Shown in pieces: positions 24,694-32,284 of a DNA stretch of 64,000 bases. The position numbers were made by a program, and so were the translations under genes. The notes beneath the pieces were generated by a model that worked only from the letters and a program-made list of their open reading frames with translations, was not told the DNA's origin and searched no databases. Position 1 is the first letter of the stretch. The number at the start of each line of letters is the position of its first letter. This stretch comes from Eubacteriaceae bacterium CHKCI004 (GTDB taxonomy: Bacteria > Bacillota > Clostridia > Lachnospirales > Lachnospiraceae): the NCBI GenBank assembly GCA_900016875.1, contig FCNR01000017.1:1-64000 (forward strand), read 5' to 3'.

Positions 24694-25061
24694 TATTTGT
24701 CCTCATTTAATTTTGCTTCAAACATTTTTACGGTTCGCATGGAAGTTTTGGTTGCTTTCAAAACATCTACCAGCACACGGATTTCATATTCGTTACAATC
24801 TTCCAGTATCTCCTTCGCTTCTTTCTCAAAGATAGGCTTTGAAGTTAAAACTGTATCACATAGTAATTCGTCAACTGACACCGTCAATGTATTGGCAATA
24901 GCGACCAAAGTTGTTAAACTGACTGATGTATTACCTGTTTCTATATTGCTTACGTGCTGTGGAGTAACGCCTATTTTGTCAGCAACGGTTTCTTGAGTAA
25001 GGTTCTTTTTAATTCTGGCAATCTTAATTCTTTTGCCGATAGCTTTATAGTCAAGCTCCAT
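24693..25061 (-). CDS. XRE-family transcriptional regulator of the ICE
   Basis: A 122-residue protein with a classic HTH_3 domain at residues 8-65 (IKIARIKKNLTQETVADKIGVTPQHVSNIETGNTSVSLTTLVAIANTL) and a C-terminal helical tail. In Tn916-like elements a divergent XRE protein lies at this place between cargo and recombination genes and probably regulates excision or transfer. The GC content is intermediate, nearer the backbone than the cargo. Confidence 0.85.
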   Translation of the reverse strand: MELDYKAIGKRIKIARIKKNLTQETVADKIGVTPQHVSNIETGNTSVSLTTLVAIANTLTVSVDELLCDTVLTSKPIFEKEAKEILEDCNEYEIRVLVDVLKATKTSMRTVKMFEAKLNEDK

Positions 25062-25217
25062 ATAACTGACACACTCCTTTCAAAAAATCTATTCTTATAC
25101 ATTGTAACCTTTGCAAAAATGCTTTATAATGGACTAATAAAGGTATCTATTCCAACAGTTATAGTTTTATTTGATTTTGATAGAATATACATCTTAGAAA
25201 AGAGGTGCATTAGAGAT

Positions 25218-25442
25218 ATGATGAAATTCAGTAAAAGGGACAGCAGGAAAATGATAAAAGAAATGGCTCGTCTACATGGGCTTTCTGTTTCAGAAGTCCG
25301 TGAACAGATACAGGATAAAATCATAGCGGTAATGAATAGTGACGACCCAGACCAGCAGGCAGAGTTTAGGCGTATGTTTGGCAACAGTACACCTACACCA
25401 GAGGAATTTATCTGTACTGCCAGCAGACAGCTAAAATTTTAA
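25218..25442 (+). CDS. small ICE protein of unknown function
   Basis: A 74-residue protein (MMKFSKRDSRKMIKEMARLHGLSVSEVREQIQDKII...). The helical N-terminal part has the look of a small DNA-binding or regulatory protein; I do not assign a family. The start at 25218 is a choice: a much longer frame from 24954 overlaps the XRE gene on the other strand and is unlikely. Followed 19 bp later by another small gene. Confidence 0.6.
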   Translation: MMKFSKRDSRKMIKEMARLHGLSVSEVREQIQDKIIAVMNSDDPDQQAEFRRMFGNSTPTPEEFICTASRQLKF

Positions 25443-25461
25443 GGATTTAGGAGTGGCTATT

Positions 25462-25827
25462 ATGGTTCAAGCGGAGAAGCAAAAGGAAGTGTTTCTGTCT
25501 CTATGCGGACAGCATGACTACAACTTACTGACAGGAAAGGAAGCCATGACACAAGCAGATTTTGAGCGTATCACATACATCACAACCGTTCTTGGTTATT
25601 CTTCCTACACGCAGGAATTGATTAGTGAGCATTTAGAAATGGCGTGTAAGGAAGCAGAACGTACAGACAGGGAGTTCGATATTCTGAAAGGCTATCCAGA
25701 ATACTATGAAGATGAAAATGTTTATGAACAGATTGATAAATGGATAGAGGACTTCATCAGTCAAGTACCGCCAGCAAAGCAGGACGATATTCGCCAGCTT
25801 ATTAAAGAAAATACAGAGATTATCTGA
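25462..25827 (+). CDS. hypothetical ICE protein
   Basis: A 121-residue acidic helical protein (MVQAEKQKEVFLSLCGQHDYNLLTGKEAMTQ...). A TAGGAG motif lies 8 bp before the ATG at 25462, preferred over the GTG at 25453. No family recognised and no membrane segment. Probably cotranscribed with the preceding small gene. Confidence 0.65.
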   Translation: MVQAEKQKEVFLSLCGQHDYNLLTGKEAMTQADFERITYITTVLGYSSYTQELISEHLEMACKEAERTDREFDILKGYPEYYEDENVYEQIDKWIEDFISQVPPAKQDDIRQLIKENTEII

Positions 25828-26267
25828 TACACAAGGTTATCGCAATCACGGCATTTATGCTGGGTGTGATAGCCTTTTTTAGTTCCTGCTGAAAAACAGG
25901 GATTTGGACGGAATTAGGAGGGATTTATCTTTTATGCTTATTCTGTTGAAATTTGCCTTATTTTGGCAAGGCGATTTCTTCACGGGAGGATTTCGAATGA
26001 CAGGAGCGCATAAAAGAAAATCATCAAAAAAAATTCAATCCATGTTAAGGGAGTTTACAGCTATTTCCATGTAGAATTTCCTCACTATCTGTCGATTATA
26101 TTCATTAAAGCTCAACGAGGTTATTACAACTTCTTGGGCTTTTTTGCTTTTTCTAGATTTCTTTTTCAAACTTTGCCAGCTCGTACCCTCTCATTTGTAT
26201 TAATGACGGAAAGGGGGAAGGAGCGGTTACAATCACCACCTTTTGACGAACGAAAGGAGGTGAAAAT
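25828..26267. other. 440-bp non-coding region with terminator-like hairpin
   Basis: No supported gene. At 25833-25883 an imperfect hairpin (ggttatcgcaatcac...gtgtgatagcc) is followed by six Ts and probably ends the operon of the two small genes. The rest is AT-rich with a gagctttttt-type stretch near 26140, and ends in the aaaggaggtgaaaat ribosome site of the sigma-factor gene. Confidence 0.55.
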
Positions 26268-26696
26268 GTGAACAGACCCACTTCTCCAGAAGATGTCCAG
26301 AAAGTCTTTGACTGTTACTGTAAGAAGATTTTGAAGAATGAAGCTATCAACATTCAAAAGCATTACCAGCATTTGAATGACGTACAGGTTTCCTTTTCAG
26401 AACTCACGCCAGAACAGCTTGCGGAACTCGCTACTTATGACGATTATTCCACGGACTATGACCTTTACAAAGTCATGGGCTACGACGTGAAAATCAAGAA
26501 TGAGTTGTTGAGTGAAGCATTACAGGAACTTTCTGAGGAAGAACGCTTTATCTTGTTGCTCTACGGTTTAGGCTTCAACGACGGCGAGATTGCCGACCTG
26601 CTGAAAATTGTACGCCGTACAGTGAACTATAAGCGTCAAAGAGGATTTGAAAAAGTCAGAAAAAGAATGGAGGAAAAACAGCATGAAGAAGAATAA
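26268..26696 (+). CDS. sigma-70-like factor of the ICE, Orf7 type
   Basis: A 142-residue protein starting at GTG after a perfect aaaggaggtg site. The C-terminal part (ALQELSEEERFILLLYGLGFNDGEIADLLKIVRRTVNYKRQRGFEKVR) is a sigma-70 region 4-like HTH. In Tn916 the corresponding Orf7 belongs to the regulatory genes that respond to transcription from the cargo side and activate recombination and transfer genes. Overlaps the next gene by 14 bp. Confidence 0.85.
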   Translation: MNRPTSPEDVQKVFDCYCKKILKNEAINIQKHYQHLNDVQVSFSELTPEQLAELATYDDYSTDYDLYKVMGYDVKIKNELLSEALQELSEEERFILLLYGLGFNDGEIADLLKIVRRTVNYKRQRGFEKVRKRMEEKQHEEE

Positions 26697-26931
26697 AGCG
26701 GTACATAAAGGCAATGGCTTACTGCCTTACCCTGTTATCGTTTCAGCTTCACAGGGCGATATTCTGGCTATGAATGTTGTATTGTCCCATTACGAGCCTT
26801 ATATTGCCCGCTTGTCCATGCGAACAAGCATTGACGAATACGGCAATCCTCATACCACCGTTGACGAGGATATGCGTAGCCGTCTGGAAGCAAAGCTGAT
26901 TGAGCAGGTGCTTAATTTCAAAGTAGCGTAA
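26683..26931 (+). CDS. HTH-domain ICE protein, Orf8 type
   Basis: An 82-residue protein with the block YPVIVSASQGDILAMNVVLSHYEPYIARLSMRT, seen in the HTH_16/Orf8 family that always follows the small sigma factor in Tn916 relatives. A GGAGG motif lies 9 bp before the ATG at 26683, inside the sigma-factor gene, so the two are coupled. Confidence 0.82.
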   Translation: MKKNKAVHKGNGLLPYPVIVSASQGDILAMNVVLSHYEPYIARLSMRTSIDEYGNPHTTVDEDMRSRLEAKLIEQVLNFKVA

Positions 26932-27371
26932 ATCTACGTCCCATTACAGAGTGACGCATTACCCCCTTTCCTGCGTCCTCTCTGGGATTTATACATCTTT
27001 CAAAGTCTATATAGCTTTGTATTTATATGGGCTTTGACAGGCGTATAAACAGCCGTTGTTGTTCTTTGACAAGTGAATAAAGCAGACAGATACGTTTGTG
27101 ATACAGCGAGCCACGGGGACTGTACGCCACGACCTTTCCAAAAGAGAGCGAGCGACCCATGCAGTGATCCGAGAGCGACCGTTGGAAAAGTCGCTTTGCC
27201 ACGACCTGTATTCACAGGATAATGATACGTCCCAGAGGTGGTTTTGCTCATAGGAATGAGATTGGTTGAGATACCAGCGGAGCTTTTCCAGAGCCGTCTG
27301 TCTGCTTCCCAAAATACAGGAAAGGGGGTGTTGCAAAATAAGTGATACTGATATGCTTATTTTGCTGATAT
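26932..27371. other. 440-bp non-coding region with long imperfect inverted repeat before xis
   Basis: No supported gene; minus-strand frames here look spurious. An imperfect 12-bp inverted repeat cgacctttccaa / ttggaaaagtcg (27130-27141 and 27182-27193, one mismatch) brackets a segment of about 40 bp, and the octamer ccacgacc occurs twice (27128 and about 27200). This could be a regulatory or protein-binding region controlling xis-int; Tn916 relatives have a non-coding gap here. Confidence 0.5.
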
Positions 27372-27566
27372 ATGAACAAGACAAAAGAGCGAAAAACCAG
27401 CCAGCCGATTACTGTTGATATAGAGGGGCTTTCTGCTATGCTCTCATGCGGTCATGCTACGGCAAGGAAAATCGGTGAGCAGGCAGAAGCAAAAATTGTC
27501 ATAGGTCGCAGGGTTCTTTACTCCGTGGAAAGGGTCAAAAAATATCTGCTTTACCTTGCAGAATAG
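27372..27566 (+). CDS. xis: excisionase
   Basis: A 64-residue basic protein (KTSQPITVDIEGLSAMLSCGHATARKIGEQAEAKIVIGRRVLYSVERVKKYL) with the winged-helix layout of Tn916-type Xis. It bends DNA near the element ends and steers the integrase toward excision. It lies about 100 bp before int, as in Tn916, and is of normal length for the family (about 67). Confidence 0.88.
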   Translation: MNKTKERKTSQPITVDIEGLSAMLSCGHATARKIGEQAEAKIVIGRRVLYSVERVKKYLLYLAE

Positions 27567-27670
27567 GACGGTTTTCTATTTATGTTCTTGCGGAAATATG
27601 GTATAATTATTTATAGGCAAACCACGCTGTGAGAACATGAAAAGAGGGCTACAAGAAAGGAATGGTTCTC

Positions 27671-28891
27671 ATGGCAGTTAGCAGAAAAGACCCGAAAGGG
27701 AGAAAATTAAGAGAGGGCGAAAGCTGGCGTAATGACGGCAGATACAGCTATCGCTTCACGGATATAAGGACAGGAAAACGTCGTACAATCTACGCACAAG
27801 ATTTACCAGAGCTTAGAGAGAAAGAAAAAAAGATTGCAAAGGATATGGACGATAATATTCTGACAGACAGTGCAATCAAGAAAATGACGTTAAACACCTT
27901 GTTCGAGCGATACATGGCGACCCGTGAACTGAAAGAGCCTACACGAGTGAATTACATTCGTGTATGGAATAATCGGGTGAAAGATGAAATCGGCAACATT
28001 AAAGTTGTCCAGATGTTACCCTCTCACATTAAAGCCTACTATTCAAAATTGTCCAAAGCTGGATATGCTCATTCTACTATCAAGTATATTAACAACATGA
28101 TTTTTCCTGCGTTGGAAATGGCGGTTGATGATGATATTATCCGCAAAAATCCGGCAAAAGGTTCTATCAGTGATTATGGCAGACCAGCAGAGGAACGTGT
28201 GGCGTTGACAATCTTACAACAGGAAAAGCTCATTGATTTTGTGAAGCAGAGTAATGTCTACAATACTTATTATCCTATGCTTACGATTATGATAGGTACA
28301 GGGTTAAGGTGTGGAGAGCTGATCGGTCTTACATGGAAAGACGTGGACACGAGAGCAAGACGCTTGAATGTAGACCACCAGCTTATTTACAAGAATTATG
28401 GAGACGGCTGTCGCTTCCATATTTCTACTCCAAAGACGGACTCCGGTATTCGTGTGATACCTATGACGCAGGAAGTACAGAAAGCATTTGAAGAACAGAG
28501 GAAAATCAACTTCATGCTGGCGAAAGATAAGTCTTTTGAGGTGGACGGATATTCTGGTTTTGTTTTCACTGCTAAATCCGGCAGACCGCTTATGCCTTAT
28601 GGTGTAAACAGTGTATTGTATAACATTGTGGACGCATATAACAAAGCGGAAGTCCAAAAGGCAAAGAAAGAACATAGGAAAGCAGAACTGCTTCCAAAGG
28701 TTTCTGCTCATGTTATGCGACACACAGCCTGCACGAGAATGGCAGAGTGCCGTATGGACATTAAGGTATTGCAGTACATTATGGGACACGCTCATTTTGA
28801 TGTGACTATGGAAGTGTATAACCACTTGGGCGATAGGGCAAGGATTGAAAACGAGATAGCAAAGCTGGATAGTATGGCAGTGAACTTCTGA
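27671..28891 (+). CDS. int: tyrosine integrase, Tn916/Tn1549 type
   Basis: A 406-residue site-specific recombinase that inserts and excises the element. The N-terminal arm-binding domain (KGRKLREGESWRNDGRYSYRF) is of Tn916 type; the catalytic domain shows R213 (GTGLRCGEL), a lysine in TPKTDSGIRVIP, H347 and R350 (HVMRHTACTR), the GHAHFDVT block and the nucleophile Y383 (MEVYNHL). All key residues are present. The ATG at 27671 suits the aagaaagga ribosome site better than the one at 27662. The stop codon is part of an arm-type inverted repeat. Confidence 0.95.
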   Translation: MAVSRKDPKGRKLREGESWRNDGRYSYRFTDIRTGKRRTIYAQDLPELREKEKKIAKDMDDNILTDSAIKKMTLNTLFERYMATRELKEPTRVNYIRVWNNRVKDEIGNIKVVQMLPSHIKAYYSKLSKAGYAHSTIKYINNMIFPALEMAVDDDIIRKNPAKGSISDYGRPAEERVALTILQQEKLIDFVKQSNVYNTYYPMLTIMIGTGLRCGELIGLTWKDVDTRARRLNVDHQLIYKNYGDGCRFHISTPKTDSGIRVIPMTQEVQKAFEEQRKINFMLAKDKSFEVDGYSGFVFTAKSGRPLMPYGVNSVLYNIVDAYNKAEVQKAKKEHRKAELLPKVSAHVMRHTACTRMAECRMDIKVLQYIMGHAHFDVTMEVYNHLGDRARIENEIAKLDSMAVNF

Positions 28892-29013
28892 CACCAGAAA
28901 AGAAAAAATTGGTGTCAAATTGGTGTCAAACCTAAGAAAAATGACAATTTCAAGATTGGAAAATGCTTGCAAACCATTGATTTTACTGGGTTTGCAAAAA
29001 AATATTAAAAAAA
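28889..29013. other. ICE right end: integrase arm sites and attachment region
   Basis: Two tandem 11-bp direct repeats ttggtgtcaaa (28909-28919 and 28920-28930) and an inverted half tgacacca (28889-28896) form a cluster typical of integrase arm-type sites. A perfect 9-bp inverted repeat ttgcaaacc / ggtttgcaa (28967-28975 and 28989-28997) follows and probably marks the core-type sites at the end. It ends in an A-rich tract (28994-29013) that looks like the preferred AT-rich target. Exact att boundaries need the left end. Confidence 0.75.
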
Positions 29014-29056
29014 TTAGCACTCAACGCTTGACATGGCTAATAATGAGTGTTATATT
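29014..29056 (+). promoter_or_regulatory. hsp20 promoter with CIRCE-like half-sites
   Basis: A perfect -35 ttgaca (29028-29033) is followed after 17 bp by tatatt (29051-29056). The sequence ttagcactc (29014-29022), identical to the left half of the CIRCE operator bound by HrcA, lies just upstream. A gagtgttat copy (29045-29053) like its right half overlaps the -10. They are 22 bp apart rather than the usual 9. Confidence 0.7.
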
Positions 29057-29272
29057 ACATCTAGAACAAAGGAAGAGGGTTAAAAAGACAGGAAGCTGTA
29101 CATGATAATTCCTAACCGGAGTTCCAGGAAACGTAATGGTTGAACCTTGAAGCGGAATAGCCGGAATCGGCATGGTGATGATGACGCGGGCGGCTGTGAA
29201 GCGGATGGTTCATAAATGTATAAAAGCGGATTCTGAGTGTCCACTTTTCAAATGGAAAAGGAGCGATGATTT
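29057..29272 (+). other. hsp20 long 5' leader with ribosome-site hairpin (possible RNA thermometer)
   Basis: The leader is about 215 nt long and carries no clear gene. Its last 45 bases are nearly identical to those before the second hsp20 gene. There cttttc-aaatg-gaaaag (about 29249-29265) forms a stem whose right arm runs into the aaaaggag ribosome site, so pairing could mask it at low temperature. In the other copy the pairing is kept through a C to T change (G-T wobble). Confidence 0.5.
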
Positions 29273-29737
29273 ATGTTGATGCCTAGTATTTTTGGAGAAA
29301 ATTTATTTGATGACTTTTTTAATGATTTTCCGTTCTATGATGACAGAGATATGAAGAGAGCACAGAAGAAGCTGTATGGCCGGAAGGCTAATCATTTAAT
29401 GAAGACAGATATTAAAGAGATGAAGGACGGCTATCAGCTTGAAGTTGACCTGCCGGGATTTAAGAAAGATGAGATTAAGGTTTCCCTGGAGAATGGTTAT
29501 CTGACCATTGAGGCAGCCAAAGGACTCGATCAGGATGAGCAGGAGAAAGAGACCGGACGTTATATTCGGAGAGAACGTTATGCCGGCGCCTGCCAGAGAA
29601 GCTTCTACGTAGGGGAAGATGTAACGCAGGAAGATATCAAGGCAGAGTTTAAACATGGTATTTTGAACCTGTTTGTTCCGAAAAAAGAAGCAAAACCTGT
29701 GGTAGAAGAAAATAAATACATCAATATTGAAGGATAA
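29273..29737 (+). CDS. Hsp20-family small heat-shock protein, copy 1
   Basis: A 154-residue ATP-independent holdase. The N-terminal arm (MLMPSIFGENLFDDFF...) precedes an alpha-crystallin domain (residues about 40-140) with the DGYQLEVDLPGFKKDEIKVSLENGYLTIEA strands and the GILNLFVPKKE end, close to the conserved GVL/I-x-x-x-P family motif. It is followed by rplY/ctc and a dnaJ-like gene, so the cluster is a stress cluster. The promoter directly abuts the ICE insertion, so element presence may affect its expression. Confidence 0.93.
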   Translation: MLMPSIFGENLFDDFFNDFPFYDDRDMKRAQKKLYGRKANHLMKTDIKEMKDGYQLEVDLPGFKKDEIKVSLENGYLTIEAAKGLDQDEQEKETGRYIRRERYAGACQRSFYVGEDVTQEDIKAEFKHGILNLFVPKKEAKPVVEENKYINIEG

Positions 29738-29766
29738 TTTCATTAATTAAATTATGAAATACGGTG

Positions 29767-29789
29767 CGGGCGGCTTATGGAGCCGCCCG
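29767..29789 (+). other. GC-rich hairpin after hsp20 copy 1
   Basis: Perfect 9-bp stem cgggcggct / agccgcccg with a 5-nt loop, between hsp20 and the L25 gene. No T-run follows, so it may be an mRNA-stability or processing stem rather than a terminator. Confidence 0.6.
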
Positions 29790-29827
29790 GAATTCAAGCT
29801 TTGACGCAGATAGTGGAGGTATCAGAG

Positions 29828-30412
29828 ATGGATGTTTTAAAAGCGGAAAAAAGAGATATGAGTGTGAAGGCCCGGCGGTTGAGAAGAGAAGGCTTTGTGA
29901 CGGGAAATGTATGTGGAAAGGATATTGAAGGTTCTATTCCCGTGAAGATGGATAAAAAAGATGTGAATCACATTTTGAAGGATAACAGCAAAGGAAGTCA
30001 GATTCTTCTGGAGGTTGACGGAGAGACGCACAATGTACTGATTAAAGAGATTCATTATAATGCCCTCGATAATGTTGTGGAGGAGATTGAATTTCAGGCT
30101 CTGGTGAAGAACCAGAAGGTACAGTCCGTCGCTGAGATTGTTCTGGAGAACAGAGACAAGGTGGACGGCGGAGTCGTTCAGGAACAGCTGGAAGAGATTG
30201 AGTACCGGGCATTGCCAGAGAATCTGGTGGAGAAAATCATTCTTGATGTCGGCGATATGAAGGTCGGAGATGTTTTGAGAGTCAAAGATCTGGATATCTT
30301 TAAAAACGAAGCGGTAGACGTTCTATCTGATCCGGAGGCGCAGGTCGTGACAGTGACGGCTGTGAAGAAGGAAGCCGATGCTGAGGAGACTGCGGAGGAA
30401 GACGCAGAATAG
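29828..30412 (+). CDS. rplY: 50S ribosomal protein L25 / general stress protein Ctc
   Basis: A 194-residue protein: an N-terminal L25 domain that binds 5S rRNA (MDVLKAEKRDMSVKARRLRREGFVTGNVCGKDI) and a C-terminal Ctc/TL5 beta domain (EFQALVKNQKVQSVAEIVLENRDKVDGG...), with an acidic tail EADAEETAEEDAE. The two-domain form is the Ctc type of Gram-positive bacteria. The ATG at 29828, after a ggaggt site, is preferred to 29777. Its place in a heat-shock cluster fits the stress role known for Ctc in Bacillus. Confidence 0.88.
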   Translation: MDVLKAEKRDMSVKARRLRREGFVTGNVCGKDIEGSIPVKMDKKDVNHILKDNSKGSQILLEVDGETHNVLIKEIHYNALDNVVEEIEFQALVKNQKVQSVAEIVLENRDKVDGGVVQEQLEEIEYRALPENLVEKIILDVGDMKVGDVLRVKDLDIFKNEAVDVLSDPEAQVVTVTAVKKEADAEETAEEDAE

Positions 30413-30476
30413 AGGGGCCGGATAGACGCCGTTGTGCGGCCGCGTGTTCTGTTGATTGATAAAGGAAGGTGATGAA

Positions 30477-31550
30477 ATGGCAGCAAAAAGAGATTATTAT
30501 GAAGTGCTTGGCGTTGCAAAGAATGCCAGCGCCGCCGAGATTAAGAAGGCGTATCGTAAGTTGGCAAAGAAATATCACCCGGATACGAATCCCAATGACA
30601 GGCATGCGGAGGAAAGGTTTAAAGAAGTCTCTGAGGCTTACGATATCCTCAGTGATGAGGAAAAACGGAAAATGTACGACCAGTTCGGGCATGCGGCTTT
30701 CTCGGAGGGCGGTCCCGGAGGTTTTGGTGCCGGCGGCAATGGATACAGCTACAGCCGGAACAATGGGAACGGATACCAGGAGTTTCATTTTCACACCGGC
30801 GATGGCAATATGAACATGGATGATTTTTTCAGCGATTTGTTCGGCGGGGCCTTTAAGAACGGCGGCTTCGGCGGAGCAGGTTTTCACGGTACGGGCTCGC
30901 GTGGGTCTGGCTATGGAAGTTCCGGTTTCACAGACTTCGGAGGAAGTTCCGGATTCGGCAGTCATTTTGGTGGTGGATATTCCGGAAAAGGAGCCGATTT
31001 GAATGCCGACGTGGACGTCACATTTGATGAGGCGGCTTTTGGCGGCAAAAAGGTGATTCGCCTGCAGGGCAGCGACGGGCGTGTACAGTCCTACGAGGTA
31101 AATATTCCTGCCGGTATTGAGTCTGGCAAGAGTATCCGGCTTCGCGGCAAGGGACAGCCGGGTGCTGGCGGCGGTGAACCGGGTGATTTGATCCTGAAAG
31201 TAAATGTACAGGATAAGCCGGGATTTCACCGGGAAGGAGCCGATGTTTATACCACAGCAAATGTACCCTTTACCACAGCGGTCTTTGGCGGCGAGGTTTC
31301 CGTTCAGACCATTGACGGAAGAGTTGTGTGCAGGATTCGTCCGGGAACTCAGTCAGGAACGAAGATCAGGCTTCGCGGCAAGGGCGTCGTGAAGATGGGG
31401 AGAACATCAGAGCGCGGCGACCAGTATGTCACCGTACAGATTCAGGTGCCGACCAATTTGAGCCGGGAGGCGCAGCGTAAGCTCAGAGAATTTGAGCAGG
31501 CATGTAAAAAACCGGGAAGCAGCAGCTTCGGAAGAGGAAGCGCAGCGTGA
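30477..31550 (+). CDS. DnaJ-like co-chaperone without zinc finger (CbpA type)
   Basis: A 357-residue Hsp40. The J-domain (residues 6-70) has the HPD motif at 34-36 that stimulates DnaK. It is followed by a long Gly/Phe/Ser-rich linker (about 75-170: [18 protein letters not shown]...) and the two C-terminal substrate-binding domains ([19 protein letters not shown]..., [17 protein letters not shown]). There are no CxxCxGxG repeats, so this is a class B J-protein rather than DnaJ proper, and it is not part of a dnaK operon here. Probably cotranscribed with rplY. The ATG at 30477 has a aaaggaaggtg site. Confidence 0.93.
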   Translation: MAAKRDYYEVLGVAKNASAAEIKKAYRKLAKKYHPDTNPNDRHAEERFKEVSEAYDILSDEEKRKMYDQFGHAAFSEGGPGGFGAGGNGYSYSRNNGNGYQEFHFHTGDGNMNMDDFFSDLFGGAFKNGGFGGAGFHGTGSRGSGYGSSGFTDFGGSSGFGSHFGGGYSGKGADLNADVDVTFDEAAFGGKKVIRLQGSDGRVQSYEVNIPAGIESGKSIRLRGKGQPGAGGGEPGDLILKVNVQDKPGFHREGADVYTTANVPFTTAVFGGEVSVQTIDGRVVCRIRPGTQSGTKIRLRGKGVVKMGRTSERGDQYVTVQIQVPTNLSREAQRKLREFEQACKKPGSSSFGRGSAA

Positions 31551-31621
31551 TGATGGCAGCTGCCTGGAAGAAAGCACAGCGTGACAGCATATGATAAAAA
31601 TAACAGCTTTTAAAGCGTTCA

Positions 31622-31700
31622 CATAGATACACAGAATAATGTATAAATAATTAATATAGATAGATACACAATAAATAAGAGATAGATATACACTATATAA
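31622..31700 (+). repeat. imperfect short repeats before hsp20 copy 2
   Basis: The pattern atagatacaca(g)aataa occurs three times with small changes (near 31624, 31662 and 31684) in a strongly AT-rich stretch between the dnaJ-like gene and hsp20 copy 2. It could be a promoter region with repeated protein sites; no -35/-10 pair is convincing to me. Confidence 0.45.
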
Positions 31701-31703
31701 AAG

Positions 31704-31749
31704 AGGATTCTGAGTATCCACTTTTTAAATGGAAAAGGAGCGATGATTT
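31704..31749 (+). other. conserved hsp20 leader, copy 2 (possible RNA thermometer)
   Basis: Nearly identical to the last 45 bases before hsp20 copy 1. The stem ctttt(t)-aaatg-(g)aaaag hides part of the aaaaggag ribosome site, with a T-G pair replacing the C-G pair of the first copy. The identity continues about 40 bp into the coding region. Confidence 0.5.
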
Positions 31750-32184
31750 ATGTTGATGCCTAGTATTTTTGGAGAAAATTTATTTGATGACTGGATGGAT
31801 TTTTCATTCCCGTCTTTTGACAGAGATTTTTATGGAAATAGTTCCCGCAGTGTAATGAAGACAGATGTCAAGGAGACAGATAAAGGATATGAACTTGACA
31901 TTGAACTTCCGGGTTATCAGAAGGAAGATGTAAAGGCACAGCTGAAAGATGGTTATCTGACCGTACAGGCAGTGAAAAATGTAAATAATGACACGAAGAA
32001 CGAAGAAGGTGCTTATATCAGAAGAGAGCGTTATGCAGGAACCATGAGCAGGAGTTTCTATGTTGGCGACAATGTGACAGAAGCAGATATTCAGGCTAAG
32101 TTTGAGAATGGTGTTCTGAAGCTGGCAGTTCCGAAAAAAGAGGCGAAAAAAGTAGAAGAAAATAAATACATTGCCATTCAATAA
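31750..32184 (+). CDS. Hsp20-family small heat-shock protein, copy 2
   Basis: A 144-residue paralogue of the 29273 gene: the first 14 residues (MLMPSIFGENLFDD) are identical, then the sequences diverge, with a shorter N-terminal arm. The alpha-crystallin domain (KGYELDIELPGYQKEDVKAQLKDGYLTVQA... to FENGVLKLAVPKKE) is complete. The identical leader plus start region and the diverged body suggest an old tandem duplication with the leader kept under selection. Confidence 0.93.
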   Translation: MLMPSIFGENLFDDWMDFSFPSFDRDFYGNSSRSVMKTDVKETDKGYELDIELPGYQKEDVKAQLKDGYLTVQAVKNVNNDTKNEEGAYIRRERYAGTMSRSFYVGDNVTEADIQAKFENGVLKLAVPKKEAKKVEENKYIAIQ

Positions 32185-32284
32185 AAAATGCCGCGGCATA
32201 GCGGCGATGAAAACTATAACGTAACAGTGACATTTTGATATTCCTAACAGCTTTTCTTTGCAGAGAAGCCGTCCGTCGGAGGTA

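Larger units (their letters stand above)
24228..24694 (+). repeat. direct repeat copy 2 (winged-helix gene plus terminator)
   Basis: Second copy of the repeat described at 20920-21390, in the same orientation. The 3' half including the terminator is nearly identical between copies, which points to a recent duplication or to gene conversion. Confidence 0.9.
1..29000 (+). mobile_element. Tn916/Tn1549-family integrative and conjugative element (left end outside window)
   Basis: The gene order DUF961 pair, FtsK/TcpA, oriT, Rep_trans relaxase, ArdA, TcpE, VirB4-like ATPase, VirB6-like protein, NlpC hydrolase, TcpC, then cargo, then sigma-70-like factor, Orf8-type HTH, Xis and tyrosine integrase is the standard Tn916-family layout. 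The backbone is of medium GC, whereas the cargo between about 13,850 and 24,700 is strongly AT-rich, so cargo and backbone have different origins. The right end is placed near 28,998-29,013, after the integrase, tandem arm-type repeats and a 9-bp inverted repeat, where an A-rich tract meets the hsp20 promoter. The exact junction base cannot be fixed without the left end or an empty site. All conjugation genes in view are intact, so the element may be mobile. Confidence 0.93.

Noticed and set aside
27000-27384. Minus-strand frames of 83-125 codons before xis
   Set aside because: They have no ribosome site, cross the start of the plus-strand xis and have an odd composition; the segment is better seen as non-coding with an inverted repeat.
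29057-29272. tRNA or known riboswitch in the hsp20 leader
   Set aside because: No cloverleaf or recognised riboswitch core could be drawn; only local stems and the ribosome-site hairpin are supported.
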